64,000 nucleotides of DNA from Nitrososphaerales archaeon (GTDB lineage: Archaea; Thermoproteota; Nitrososphaeria; Nitrososphaerales; CADDZS01), in assembly GCA_030041355.1 (NCBI GenBank), contig JASHNZ010000019.1, positions 1 to 64,000 on the forward strand, read 5' to 3'. A model generated the notes under the pieces. That model did no database searches. It saw only the letters and a list, made by a program, of their open reading frames with translations, and had not been told where the DNA came from. Shown here piece by piece: positions 1-8,393 of this stretch (positions are counted from its first letter, which is position 1; each line of letters opens with the position of its first letter). The position numbers and the translations under genes were made by a program.

Positions 1-39
1 TCTCAGCGCTCACGCGCCTGCGAGATGATATTATTGCTA

Positions 40-246
40 CTAGGATTTTTCTAACGGATTGGATGGCCTGTATTCGGCAGTGATTTCCTTCCTTTTTGTT
101 CCCTTTGCCAGTCCATAGGCAAGAAGCACTATTCCAACAACAAGAACCACACTAGCAAGCTCTGAAAAGTATAATCTGGCGAGTCCATAGATAACAAATG
201 AGAGAAGAATTAGAACAATACCAGTCTTAACAGAGGTATTCAACAC
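40..246 (-). CDS. Small two-helix membrane protein
   Basis: This is a 68-residue protein if it starts at the GTG at 246. The frame stays open further upstream, but that part runs into the tRNA-Pro gene and is unlikely to be coding. Two hydrophobic segments are visible, roughly residues 8-27 and 31-48, separated by a short polar turn, with a basic and polar C-terminal tail (KGTKRKE). I do not recognise a family. An AT-rich stretch at about 275-288 could be its promoter. It might be a small integral membrane protein; function unknown. Confidence 0.45.
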   Translation of the reverse strand: MLNTSVKTGIVLILLSFVIYGLARLYFSELASVVLVVGIVLLAYGLAKGTKRKEITAEYRPSNPLEKS

Positions 247-326
247 TGAATTCCTGCCTGCTATTCTTTCAGCTACTATTAAACTATGGCAGAGAGTTGT
301 TGAGGAGGAGGAGGAGGTTGCGAATA

Positions 327-426
327 TGGGGTCGGCCGGATTTGAACCGGCGATCGCCACCGCCCCAGGGTGGTATTCTAGCACAGGAGAAAGCTGTGTT
401 CCTAAACCAAGCTGGACGACGACCCC
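327..426 (-). tRNA. tRNA-Pro(GGG) with a 24-nt intron at position 24/25
   Basis: Read on the minus strand, acceptor GGGGTCG (426-420) pairs with CGACCCC (334-328), with A73 at 327. The T arm is GCCGG/CCGGC around TTCAAAT, and the anticodon arm is CCACC/GGTGG with loop CTGGGGC, anticodon GGG. The D arm and anticodon arm are separated by extra sequence that forms a bulge-helix-bulge: central helix TTAG/CTAG, bulges GA^A and AA^T, inner helix CACAG/CTGTG. Removing 376-399 leaves a 76-nt cloverleaf. The intron is therefore at the non-canonical position 24/25. CCA is not encoded. Confidence 0.9.
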
Positions 427-642
427 GCTAATTCATTCATGATCTGTTCGTGTTATGTACGTTTTGGTAGAAGAAGCTAGCTTCAAGCTAACAAAATCTG
501 CTACTCGCAGATATTCTTTCTGGCAGTTCATCCATGACGTTCAGAGAACCTTTCAGGTTGGTGCCTTACAAGATCTTCTTTAAAGCGGGGAAAATTCCCG
601 GCAGTTCACTTCGCCAGAGCAAAAAGATCGGGAGTATTGCGA

Positions 643-981
643 ATGATTTTCTTTTTGGCCACTTCGGACGACATGCAAGGTTTGTCCACATTTTTCAGAG
701 AGGCTTGGAAGGAAGCAGGACCAGATTCTCTCGGGTTTACATGCGCAACAGATGAGACAATTCAAGAAATCGCTTCCGAGACATTTCTTGGGAAACTCCT
801 TACCGGTGCAGGCCGGTGGGTGTTCATAGCTAAAGATCAGGGAAATGTGGTGGGATTTTCCAGCCTGAAATCGATAGATCACTTAGAACAACTAGATTCG
901 TTGGATCCTGGCCAAACTCTCGATTTGTTAAGAGCTTCAGCTATGATACAGAGTTCTTCCAGATCCTTTGAGAACTCTTAG
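643..981 (+). pseudogene. Truncated GNAT acetyltransferase
   Basis: The reading frame starts at ATG 643, preceded by a GGGAG-type ribosome site (a TTG at 637 is also possible). About 85 residues resemble the N-terminal half of GNAT-family N-acetyltransferases, including an AWKEAGP-type helix and the strand WVFIAKDQGNVVGFSSLK. The second half, which should carry the acetyl-CoA pyrophosphate loop (Q/RxxGxG/A), is missing. The frame instead runs into unrelated sequence and overlaps the 3' end of the opposite-strand gene by about 45 nt. I read it as a gene remnant; an active short protein is unlikely. Confidence 0.5.
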
Positions 982-1938
982 AGCATTCAAGCTGATCATT
1001 TCGTTTGGACCATTACGTCCCCAATCAACAACCTCTGCATATACCCTCTTGCCATCGACTGCTCTTCTTGAAGGAAACCAATAGTAACCGCTGGGGCGCC
1101 AGCGACCATCCTTAAGACGCTTTGATTCCAAAATGTCGAGCGCTTGTTTGGTTCTCGGATCACCAAGCCTGCCAGCTAATTGAATTACTTTTAGCGACTG
1201 AAGAATGTCGTAATGCCAGTATAAGGGATAATGAAGCTTAAGCCATTCTGGATTAATTACCTTCCCAGTTGAGCATGATTTGAAGAGGTGGTGTCTTAGG
1301 AAAAATTCTGACGCCTTGCGAACGGAATTGCGAGCTTCTTTGTCTTTGGTAGCTCGAGAATATTCGTTTAGACCCCATAAAGTCGCTAAACTTTCATAAA
1401 AAGATGAATGAGTAGCATTTTTGTTCGAATCACAATTCCATCCTCCATCAGGCCACTGCCATTCCATTAGGCGATCGCAAATTTGCTGAACTCTAGAATC
1501 CCTAGCTAATCCGAGACGACTACATACCCCAAGCACATTTCCGTCAATTGAAGCATGTGCTCTCCAAAGACCTTCGATCTTTGGGGGCTGTGCGCGAGTT
1601 GCAATCCATGCTAGCACTGATTCGACGGCTTTTCTAACGATCTTATTATTCGGAGAGACCCCTAGCTCAACGACTGAAACCAGACGCCAATGTGCCCCGG
1701 TCCACTTGCTGTATGCGTGAACTCCGAAACCGCCATCCGCTTCCTGGCCTGCTAGCAGGTTTTGAACCTTGGGACCTTCAGAGATCTCGGCCTTCGCGGA
1801 TTTTACTTCCTCCAAATCCTCAGGTTCTTCCATTAGCTCTGTCAGAGTGAAAAACCGAATCGAAGGATCTTTCGAATGTCGGAGCCATTGAATAGCTGAG
1901 CTGTTTGGGTTCATCATTTTTTGAGACATTATCAACAT
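937..1938 (-). CDS. Terpenoid-cyclase-like (alpha/alpha-toroid) protein
   Basis: This is a 333-residue protein with repeated helical units and QW-like motifs (QWPDGGWNCD near 175-184, QEADGGFG near 65-72, KDGRWRPSGYYW). These are characteristic of the squalene-hopene cyclase/prenyltransferase barrel fold. It is about half the length of a true cyclase and I see no DxDD catalytic motif, so cyclisation activity is doubtful; a protein-binding or prenyl-binding role is possible. Its ATG overlaps the stop of the upstream kinase gene (ATGTTGA), suggesting translational coupling in a kinase-cyclase-fold pair. Function unknown. Confidence 0.7.
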   Translation of the reverse strand: MLIMSQKMMNPNSSAIQWLRHSKDPSIRFFTLTELMEEPEDLEEVKSAKAEISEGPKVQNLLAGQEADGGFGVHAYSKWTGAHWRLVSVVELGVSPNNKIVRKAVESVLAWIATRAQPPKIEGLWRAHASIDGNVLGVCSRLGLARDSRVQQICDRLMEWQWPDGGWNCDSNKNATHSSFYESLATLWGLNEYSRATKDKEARNSVRKASEFFLRHHLFKSCSTGKVINPEWLKLHYPLYWHYDILQSLKVIQLAGRLGDPRTKQALDILESKRLKDGRWRPSGYYWFPSRRAVDGKRVYAEVVDWGRNGPNEMISLNALRVLKGSGRTLYHS

Positions 1939-2774
1939 TGAATATATTTCATGATTTTTTCAAAGTTTTCGAGAGAGTTCTTGAGTTTGTAATCCTTTAG
2001 CAAGGGAAGGAGTTTTGCCTTCTCACCTTCTAATCCTAATATTTTTCTAATCTTCCTGCTTTGCCAACCTCCAAGAAAAAAGAACTGAGCTACTGAAGTC
2101 AAGTTAGAAACTTTGCGCTTGGTCCCCGCAGATTCGTAATCAATGACTACAACTTTAGGGACTAGATTTCCAGATTCATCCATTCTAATCAGAATATGTT
2201 TCGTGGGGTTGCTCAATTCTCCGTGATCCAATTTGTGGTGATCTAAAAGAAAGCACTGTGTCAGCGAGTCTCGAATCAATCTTCGCAAGAACTTCTTGGG
2301 GCTTCGAGTTTTTAGCCTTTGAAGCCATTTTCCGACTTTGATCCCGTCTACAAACTCCATAGCGAAAAAGTCCTTGGAGACAATTATTGCTTTAGGACCT
2401 ACCCCAAAGGAATTTGCGAGCTTTTGCAGCTCGAAATCCCTCTTCATACTTTCCCGGTTCGCGTCAACACGCCTGCATTTTAGAGCGACTATATCATCAG
2501 AACCTTTCAATCTTGCCTTGAGAACTACGCTCACGCATCCTTTTCCAATGACGCCTAAATTCCCGATCTTCGAGCTACCTTCAAATATTATTTCGCTCGT
2601 TCCAATTTCTCTGAGCTGTTTTATGCGAGTAGGAAAAGAACTAAGATCGTTTCCGGGGTAGCAGATAACCGAACCATGAAGTTGTTTTCTTAGCTTGGAA
2701 ACAGGGATTCCTATGCTGGTTGGAGTTTTTTCGTAAGTAACCTCAACTCGTCGCATGAAGTATTTCATCCTCAT
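1932..2774 (-). CDS. Predicted Ser/Thr protein kinase, COG2112 type
   Basis: This 280-residue kinase-like protein has an ATP-loop GKGCVSVVLKA, the lysine in VALKCRRVD, a catalytic loop LDHGELSNPTKHILI and a metal-binding VVVIDYESAG (D-[FY]-E type). This pattern fits the archaeal COG2112/RIO-like atypical kinases. The N-terminal 80 residues carry no recognised domain. The start overlaps the CCA-adding enzyme gene upstream by 32 nt and its stop overlaps the next gene, so the three are probably one transcript. The substrate is unknown; the neighbours suggest an RNA-metabolism link, which is inference. Confidence 0.75.
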   Translation of the reverse strand: MRMKYFMRRVEVTYEKTPTSIGIPVSKLRKQLHGSVICYPGNDLSSFPTRIKQLREIGTSEIIFEGSSKIGNLGVIGKGCVSVVLKARLKGSDDIVALKCRRVDANRESMKRDFELQKLANSFGVGPKAIIVSKDFFAMEFVDGIKVGKWLQRLKTRSPKKFLRRLIRDSLTQCFLLDHHKLDHGELSNPTKHILIRMDESGNLVPKVVVIDYESAGTKRKVSNLTSVAQFFFLGGWQSRKIRKILGLEGEKAKLLPLLKDYKLKNSLENFEKIMKYIQC

Positions 2775-4155
2775 CAGTTAAGGAAATTACATCATTTCTG
2801 AGCCAGAGCGTATTTCGACTAGATTTCCCGATAACCTCGGCTCCGCTTTGAATCGTGAATCCTGTGATTTCCTCTCTTATGGCCCTCGAAAGCCCCAGGG
2901 AGTCTAATGTTTTCTTGTTTTTGAGAACTGCCTTCATCAGCTTGAAAATATTATTCGCACCTTTTTCCTTTTCAAAGAGTGACTCTACGCGGCCCTCTGA
3001 ATCAAGCCACGAAACCGTGGCTCTCTTTTGATTTTTCTTCATGTATCTTTCGAAATCCTCGCCGCGGAATACATCTGGTCCCTTTCGCAATTGATATTTT
3101 GAAATCCTTGTCTCGCGAAGCAGAAACATAAACGCGCTCTGATCTATCTCATTTGAGGAAGCCCGTTTTCTCAGTACTTCAAAACCCCAGAATTCGATTT
3201 TTCCTACAAGTGAGTCCAAGCTTTTGTACAGCTGACCCCAGAGGACATCCACGCTTCTCGGCCCTGTTTTGAAAGAAATTACCAGAATCCGTTGCAAGAG
3301 ATCCTTGCTTGGCTTTTTTCCTCCGCTTCTCCTACTCTTTTCAAAAAAAGCCAACGAAGGCCGAGCGAGAAAATTCCTGCTCTGAAGAATTAACTTTGAA
3401 AGATTTTCAGTTGAAATCGCAGTACCGAGATTTCTTGTAGAATCAACGGGATCGAGAATTATGATTGAACTCTTGAAAGATCGCACAAAGTCTTCATCAT
3501 AAGCTTCAATTGCCAGAACATCTCCTCCTTTCACATTTGAAAGGCAACTAAGCACCGATTGAAAAGATCCGAGCTTTAGGGTCAACACCTCGCAGACATA
3601 TCCGCTAAAGCCATGCACCTTTACCTCTGCGCCGTAGACCCCTGTGGTACGTACGAATTTCTTGAGGAGCCTTGTTTCTTGTCGGAGTTTGTCATCGAAG
3701 TGCTTCTGAATGTATTCTGTATGGAAAGGAGATCTATCAGCTGCGCTCTGCCACTCTCCGCTTTTCACTTTGTAGCATGGAACTAAATTGACGCGTGCAT
3801 CCTCGACAAAAGTTTCAACGTAGGGGTGCTCCGCGAAACGCAAGTTGGTCCTGTAACCTTTCACTGCCGCCTTCGCAGCTCCAATGGCTTCGGTTTCGAG
3901 TTTCTCGCGAGAATACTCCACAGGGTACAATAGAAAAAAATCAATGTCAGCAGTGCCAGGCAGCCAGGTACCTTTGGCGTAAGATCCTCCCAGCCTAATC
4001 TCTGGCTTTACTTCGAGCTTCTCAAAGGATCGTTGCAATCTTTTCTTAACGTCATCTGCGATGAGAGACAATCTCTGAACTTCCTTCTCTGAAGGCGTCA
4101 CGATCCGGACAGCTTTTGCCAGTACAATCAAAATTCTGTCCTGAGAGTCGTTCAA
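2743..4155 (-). CDS. cca: Archaeal (class I) CCA-adding tRNA nucleotidyltransferase
   Basis: The enzyme adds CCA to tRNA 3' ends without a template. The 470-residue length is typical of archaeal class I enzymes. The nucleotidyltransferase signature is clear: GGSYAKGTWLPGTADIDFFL at about 51-70 (GS motif and catalytic DxD), with the third carboxylate in the VNLVPCY strand. The tRNA-binding tail domain follows. The intact tRNA genes in this window lack encoded CCA, so the enzyme is needed. It sits 15 nt downstream of the 2'-5' RNA ligase-like gene on the same strand and overlaps the kinase downstream. Confidence 0.95.
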   Translation of the reverse strand: MNDSQDRILIVLAKAVRIVTPSEKEVQRLSLIADDVKKRLQRSFEKLEVKPEIRLGGSYAKGTWLPGTADIDFFLLYPVEYSREKLETEAIGAAKAAVKGYRTNLRFAEHPYVETFVEDARVNLVPCYKVKSGEWQSAADRSPFHTEYIQKHFDDKLRQETRLLKKFVRTTGVYGAEVKVHGFSGYVCEVLTLKLGSFQSVLSCLSNVKGGDVLAIEAYDEDFVRSFKSSIIILDPVDSTRNLGTAISTENLSKLILQSRNFLARPSLAFFEKSRRSGGKKPSKDLLQRILVISFKTGPRSVDVLWGQLYKSLDSLVGKIEFWGFEVLRKRASSNEIDQSAFMFLLRETRISKYQLRKGPDVFRGEDFERYMKKNQKRATVSWLDSEGRVESLFEKEKGANNIFKLMKAVLKNKKTLDSLGLSRAIREEITGFTIQSGAEVIGKSSRNTLWLRNDVISLTDEDEILHATS

Positions 4156-4170
4156 TTTGAAAACTTGTCG

Positions 4171-4734
4171 CTAAGTGAATTCATGCAGATCTGAGTATCG
4201 CGGACCCTCAGGTGTAAGGTCGCTCAATTTGAGTTTGAGTTTTCTTATTTTCGCGCTCCCAAAGTCTTCATCCTTGTGCAGCTGTAGGAAGCGCGCGAGC
4301 TCTTCTTTGTTTCGCCCGGTTTTTACACGAGCAATGGTTACGTGTGGGTTGAAGCGATCCTCTTTTTCTCTCGGAAGAGTTTGCAACTGTTCTTCCAATC
4401 TAGTATTAATGATCCGGGCCTGTTCCTCGAATTTTTTAGCGGAGGATTCATCAGAACCAATCCAGATGACAGAAATTCTCTTGTCGTTCGGGAAGGTCCC
4501 AATACCCTTGAATCTCACTTCCAGATCTAAGGGAGGGACATTGCCTTCCAGCGTTTGAATAATTCTTTCCTTCTCCTGCTCGGTGATTTCCCCAAGAAAT
4601 CTGATCGTGAAATGAAGTATCTCGGGCCTTACAAGTTTCAGATCCGCGCCGATAGAACCGAGACCCGACTGAAAATTTCTGACCTTGGCCAAGACCGCAG
4701 GCTCTTCAATATCGTAAGAAAGAAAACTGCGCAA
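4171..4734 (-). CDS. thpR: RNA 2',3'-cyclic phosphodiesterase (2'-5' RNA ligase family)
   Basis: This is a 187-residue LigT-family protein with both catalytic HxT motifs, HFTIRFLG near residue 41 and HVTIARVK near residue 130, in the two-lobed 2H phosphoesterase arrangement. The family opens 2',3'-cyclic phosphates to 2'-phosphates and can join or split 2'-5' links in tRNA halves in vitro. It is followed by cca, a gene pair common in archaea, and both act on RNA ends. The 128-nt gap to the divergent UPF0200 gene should hold both promoters. Confidence 0.92.
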   Translation of the reverse strand: MRSFLSYDIEEPAVLAKVRNFQSGLGSIGADLKLVRPEILHFTIRFLGEITEQEKERIIQTLEGNVPPLDLEVRFKGIGTFPNDKRISVIWIGSDESSAKKFEEQARIINTRLEEQLQTLPREKEDRFNPHVTIARVKTGRNKEELARFLQLHKDEDFGSAKIRKLKLKLSDLTPEGPRYSDLHEFT

Positions 4735-4862
4735 CTTTCAGATAATACCCTTACCCAAAATAATCGAAAACACTATTTCTGACTAGATGGATTGCAACAA
4801 CCCAACATCCTTTAAAAGCAGAATGGCCTATTCGGCGTGGAATACAACCTCCCTTTTCTTTT

Positions 4863-5477
4863 ATGGTGATTGAGAAATTGACCCTTGCCACGGATGAGCT
4901 TGCACAAAACACGAAGCAGACCAGACTCGTAGTTTGCATAACGGGGATGCCTGGGGCAGGCAAATCAACAGTGGCGGACGCCAGTCCAAGATCAGGTTTC
5001 GAAATCTTTCAAATGGGCGACGACGTTCGCAAGGAAGCAGAGAGGAGGAAGGTTCCCCCAACCGATGAAAACCTAGGCCGCATCCAACTAGAACTGCGCC
5101 AACTGAACGGCCCAGTCGCGATTGCTCATTTGTGCAAGCAGAGGATTGAAAGAGATTCCAAATCTAGCTATGTTACGATTGACGGGATAAGAAACATGGC
5201 CGAGTTTTTAGAATTCAAACGGCTGGGAGTTGCAAGGTTACTCGCTGTCCATGCCTCGCCAGATCGCAGATTCAAATTCCTTCAAACCAGAGGCCGATCC
5301 GATTTTCCATCAACTCGGGAATCGTTTGAGGCTAGAGACAGAAGAGAGATTTCACTTGGAGTGTCGGAAGCAATAGCTCTCGCGGATGAAGTGATTCCAA
5401 ACTCGGGAACACTGGACGAGCTTTTGGCAAGGGCTCAAGTGTACTTCGGCAGGCTGAAGGAAAAGACAAAGCTTTAG
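4863..5477 (+). CDS. UPF0200-family P-loop nucleotide kinase-like protein
   Basis: This 204-residue protein has a P-loop GMPGAGKST at about 29-37 following strand VVCITG, and then the FQMGDDVRKEAERR segment typical of the archaeal UPF0200/adenylate-kinase-like family. Lid-like Arg-rich segments (SPDRRFKFLQTRGRSD) are present. The family is related to dephospho-CoA and adenylate kinases, but its substrate is not settled. The roughly 20 residues ahead of the first strand are longer than usual, so the true start may be internal. It is followed 12 nt later by UPF0201, a conserved archaeal pair. Confidence 0.85.
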   Translation: MVIEKLTLATDELAQNTKQTRLVVCITGMPGAGKSTVADASPRSGFEIFQMGDDVRKEAERRKVPPTDENLGRIQLELRQLNGPVAIAHLCKQRIERDSKSSYVTIDGIRNMAEFLEFKRLGVARLLAVHASPDRRFKFLQTRGRSDFPSTRESFEARDRREISLGVSEAIALADEVIPNSGTLDELLARAQVYFGRLKEKTKL

Positions 5478-5489
5478 GGCGCAAGTGCT

Positions 5490-5981
5490 TTGGCGCTCTC
5501 TTCGGAAGAGGTAGATCCTGTCGCAGAATCACTCTCAAGAGATCTTGACATTGTGGTAGAAACTCAGATTAAGAATTCCGAGTCGCAGGAAAAGGTAACT
5601 AGAGCTGTCTCAAATTTATTCAAAGAGCACGGGGAGCTACGGGTCGATGAAAAAAAGGTGGAATTTGTGTCCAGTAATCTGGAGAGTTTGCGGTTCATCA
5701 AAAATCAGTTCAGGGACAGGCAGGTGAGGGCTGCCGCGCGAAGATTGCTTATTTTGAACAAAGGAGAATCAGACAGCACTTTTCTTCTTTTGAACAAGCA
5801 GGCTGCGACAGTCAGCATTGCTGCACTGTGTGATGATCCCGCGGAGTCAGCACTGGGCCCGATTGTGCTAAGAATAAGATCTCCGAAGCTCGGAAAAGTG
5901 ATTGATTGGATTACAGCAGGATTTATTCCAAAACCAAGAGAAACTCTTCAAAGAGAAGAGCAGGTCATTGAAGATAATTAA
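5490..5981 (+). CDS. UPF0201-family protein
   Basis: A TTG start gives 163 residues; no ATG or GTG in frame fits. The sequence shows the UPF0201 (COG1931) pattern, including VVETQIKNSESQEKVTRAVSNLF at the N-terminus and a central RAAARRLLILN/TFLLLNKQAA region. The fold is related to the ribosomal-protein-L5-like group, and an RNA-binding role has been suggested for the family but not proven. It lies 12 nt downstream of the UPF0200 gene, so the two are probably cotranscribed. Confidence 0.8.
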   Translation: MALSSEEVDPVAESLSRDLDIVVETQIKNSESQEKVTRAVSNLFKEHGELRVDEKKVEFVSSNLESLRFIKNQFRDRQVRAAARRLLILNKGESDSTFLLLNKQAATVSIAALCDDPAESALGPIVLRIRSPKLGKVIDWITAGFIPKPRETLQREEQVIEDN

Positions 5982-6039
5982 CAACGCTCTGATTTTGTTT
6001 TAACGCACTTGTCAAGCATGAGGATTGAAAAGCGGGCCG

Positions 6040-6251
6040 TTACTCGGCTACCAGCTCACCCTTGGCCATTGCCTAAACCATCATAGGCACAATTTTGGTT
6101 GCATTGAGAAGCTCAATATAGAGCGGATTGTCCTTTGCGCAGACATGTAGTACTACGTCACCGCCGCCCTGATCTGCAGGCGAGAGCTTTCCTTCCTTGA
6201 GAAGAATGGAAGCACATCTGCGTCAGAGTCGTACCTGAGCTTATACGCCAT
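6040..6251 (-). pseudogene. DUF2283-family gene, broken
   Basis: Starting at ATG 6251 the frame reads MAYKLRYDSDADVL, the usual DUF2283 start. It then loses frame at about 6208 (+1 nt missing). In the shifted frame the match continues (ILLKEGKLSPADQ, then DNPLYIELLNATKIVPMMV), hits an in-frame TAG where the family has Glu, and resumes with AMAKGELVAE before TAA at 6040. One frameshift and one nonsense change mean the gene is decayed, unless the assembly is wrong. DUF2283 proteins are small, often paired with DUF4258 in toxin-antitoxin-like modules; no partner is visible here. Confidence 0.7.
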
Positions 6252-6349
6252 ATCTTTTTCGCGCAACGGCCGTATGAGCCATGACGCGTACTTCTCGTTT
6301 TGGATATAATGAAAACTGAGATCCAAAAGAGCAACAGTCATGTACTTAG

Positions 6350-7294
6350 CTAAGGTAGATCTCTAACTTTCATTGAAGTGACATCATAGACTAAATTATC
6401 GCTCGCAGCGAGCGTATTCGGGAAAACCTCTCTCGCTTGTTTTACAAGTTCTCCCACATCCCTGTACCTCGCGCTGAAATGAGTGAGAATGAGCTGTTTT
6501 GTTCTTGCGTTTCTTGCAAGTTTCGCGGCTTCTCGGGCCGTGGAGTGCATGTTTTGCTTTGCACTTTCCGCGTGATCGTCTCCGTATGTGGAATCAAAAA
6601 CTATCACATCGCTAGCACGGAAGAACCTGGCGAGAGTATTATTGGGTCTAGTGTCTCCTGAAATTCCGATTTTCTTCCCGGGTCTAGAGGGGCCGAGGAC
6701 TTGACTCGGTCTCACCTTTTTCTTTGTTTTTGGAGATCTTACAGTCTGACCGTCCTGCAACTTTGACCACAAGGGACCTTCGGGGACTCCGAGTTTTAAA
6801 GCGGATTGTGGCTTGAATCTGCCGGGCTTGTCCTTTTCTTGAAAGAGGTACGCGTAGGAAAGCGTGGAGTGCTGTGATTTCTCTGCTAAAACTCTGTAGC
6901 GCAATCTCTTTGAATCAAATACCACTCCTCGCCGGACAACTTTTCCATAGACTGGATAAGTTAAACCAAAATTTAGAAGCCTTTGGTTCAGCTGAACAAA
7001 TTCCACAATACCTTTCGGTCCGAAGACAAAGACTGGCTTTTTCCGATTTTGCATCGCCATGCTCTGAAGCAGTCCGAGCAAACCGACAACATGATCTCCG
7101 TGCATGTGCGAGACGAAGATAGAAGTGTCTTTGCTGAGTCCTATGCCGCTTGTTATGGCGGCACGCTGCGCTCCTTCTCCGCAGTCAAAGATGAGCAACT
7201 CGTTTTCATATTGGATTATGGTGCATGATAGGCCCCTCTCTCTTGTTGGAATGGCTGAACTTGTCCCAAGAAAGTGGATCTTGATGTCAGACAA
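6350..7294 (-). CDS. rnz: Ribonuclease Z (tRNA 3'-processing)
   Basis: This 314-residue metallo-beta-lactamase-fold nuclease removes the tRNA 3' trailer. The zinc motif SHMHGDHVVGLLG is at about 62-74, with further ligands in ISGDTRPN and ILTHFSARY, and the N-terminal GTSSAIPTRERG is the usual tRNase Z opening. Its length is that of the short (ElaC-type) form. It acts upstream of the CCA-adding enzyme, also in this window. It starts 6 nt after the TrmG10-like methyltransferase gene on the same strand. Confidence 0.95.
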   Translation of the reverse strand: MSDIKIHFLGTSSAIPTRERGLSCTIIQYENELLIFDCGEGAQRAAITSGIGLSKDTSIFVSHMHGDHVVGLLGLLQSMAMQNRKKPVFVFGPKGIVEFVQLNQRLLNFGLTYPVYGKVVRRGVVFDSKRLRYRVLAEKSQHSTLSYAYLFQEKDKPGRFKPQSALKLGVPEGPLWSKLQDGQTVRSPKTKKKVRPSQVLGPSRPGKKIGISGDTRPNNTLARFFRASDVIVFDSTYGDDHAESAKQNMHSTAREAAKLARNARTKQLILTHFSARYRDVGELVKQAREVFPNTLAASDNLVYDVTSMKVRDLP

Positions 7295-7300
7295 GACTTC

Positions 7301-8347
7301 CTACTTCGCCGTTCTCTCCAAGACACTTATCGCGCGCGTCAGGTTACGATGAACGTAAAGCAGATGTTGCTCCTGAAGTTGAAATGAGTTTCCTTGATTT
7401 TCAATTATCTCTTCGAGGTTTACCGTGGAAGGATGCATAACTACGCAGAATTTTTTCCTCAAAGCAGAAGAGTGCATACATGCGCTAGCCGAACGCAAGA
7501 ACCCATCCAAGATCTCTTTTGTGGTCATTCCTTTGGTTGAAGAGGCTCTGCCATAGGGTATGTCAGTTGCCATACCATCAATTTCCGAAAATGGGAGTGA
7601 AAAGCTCGAATCACCTCTAATTGTGGATTCAAAGGGCAGTGAAAAGCCGTCCAAATTCAGCCGGGCACCGCGAGCAATCCATCGCGTGATTTCGACGCCG
7701 ATCGCTTTCATACCCATGAGAGAGCTTTCAATCAAAAGACTTCCAGTGCCGCAAAAGGGATCGAGGAAAAATTCGCCCTCTCTTACTCTGCATAAGTTGA
7801 CTAGCGCACGGGCGAGTTTGGGATATATAGCTGAAGGCAGGAAGAACGTTCTGGCACGCGGCCTTCGAGCTCTCCAATGAAATTCCTTGTATCCACTTCT
7901 GGATAATCCCAATACAAAACCTTCGGGTATTGATTCGGCTTGAAAGACGTAATCGGGTTCCTCAAGAGAGACACCGAGTTTTGTTTTCGACTGGATCTCT
8001 GCCCCTATCTGACCGCACTGTTCCAATGAGAGCGATAGACTTGCGACTGCAAATTTCTTGTTTCCCTGTGTTGGATTCTTTTCGACTGGAGCAGCAAGCG
8101 AAGCCAAGTCCCGGGACTTTGAAACTAAAATGCCCCCGAATCTGCAGTATGCCGCTCTGTCAGTAATTCTTTGAATTATATCAGATTCTGAAATCGAGCT
8201 TGTCACGATCCTGGAGCCATACCTGCGAATTTTAGAAGAGTTCGAATAGGCTGAAGCGAGAGCACTTATTTCTGCAAAGGGCAAAGTGAGCTCTTCACCG
8301 GATAAAACGAATAATGAGCTCTCGCGGTCCGAAATGCTATACCCCAA
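7301..8347 (-). CDS. tRNA (guanine-N2) methyltransferase, TrmG10/Trm11-like
   Basis: This 348-residue protein starts at a TTG. The N-terminal half has the weakly conserved THUMP-type region. The C-terminal half is a Rossmann methyltransferase with DPFCGTGSLLIES (SAM site) and a DIPYGRASS motif, the [DN]PPY-type catalytic motif of N2-guanine enzymes. In archaea this family (COG1041) methylates G10 of tRNA to m2G or m2,2G. The position directly before rnz supports a tRNA role. The Ile in place of Pro in the motif (D-I-P-Y) matches the Trm-G10 group rather than DNA enzymes. Confidence 0.85.
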   Translation of the reverse strand: MGYSISDRESSLFVLSGEELTLPFAEISALASAYSNSSKIRRYGSRIVTSSISESDIIQRITDRAAYCRFGGILVSKSRDLASLAAPVEKNPTQGNKKFAVASLSLSLEQCGQIGAEIQSKTKLGVSLEEPDYVFQAESIPEGFVLGLSRSGYKEFHWRARRPRARTFFLPSAIYPKLARALVNLCRVREGEFFLDPFCGTGSLLIESSLMGMKAIGVEITRWIARGARLNLDGFSLPFESTIRGDSSFSLPFSEIDGMATDIPYGRASSTKGMTTKEILDGFLRSASACMHSSALRKKFCVVMHPSTVNLEEIIENQGNSFQLQEQHLLYVHRNLTRAISVLERTAK

Positions 8348-8393
8348 CGAAAGAAAGCAACAACTTTTCTCTGCAATAGCGCCTTAGGCAGGT

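Noticed and set aside
580-882. Minus-strand frame of about 100 residues opposite the GNAT remnant
   Set aside because: It is the complement of the GNAT-like frame, has no recognised features, and runs across its coding sequence.
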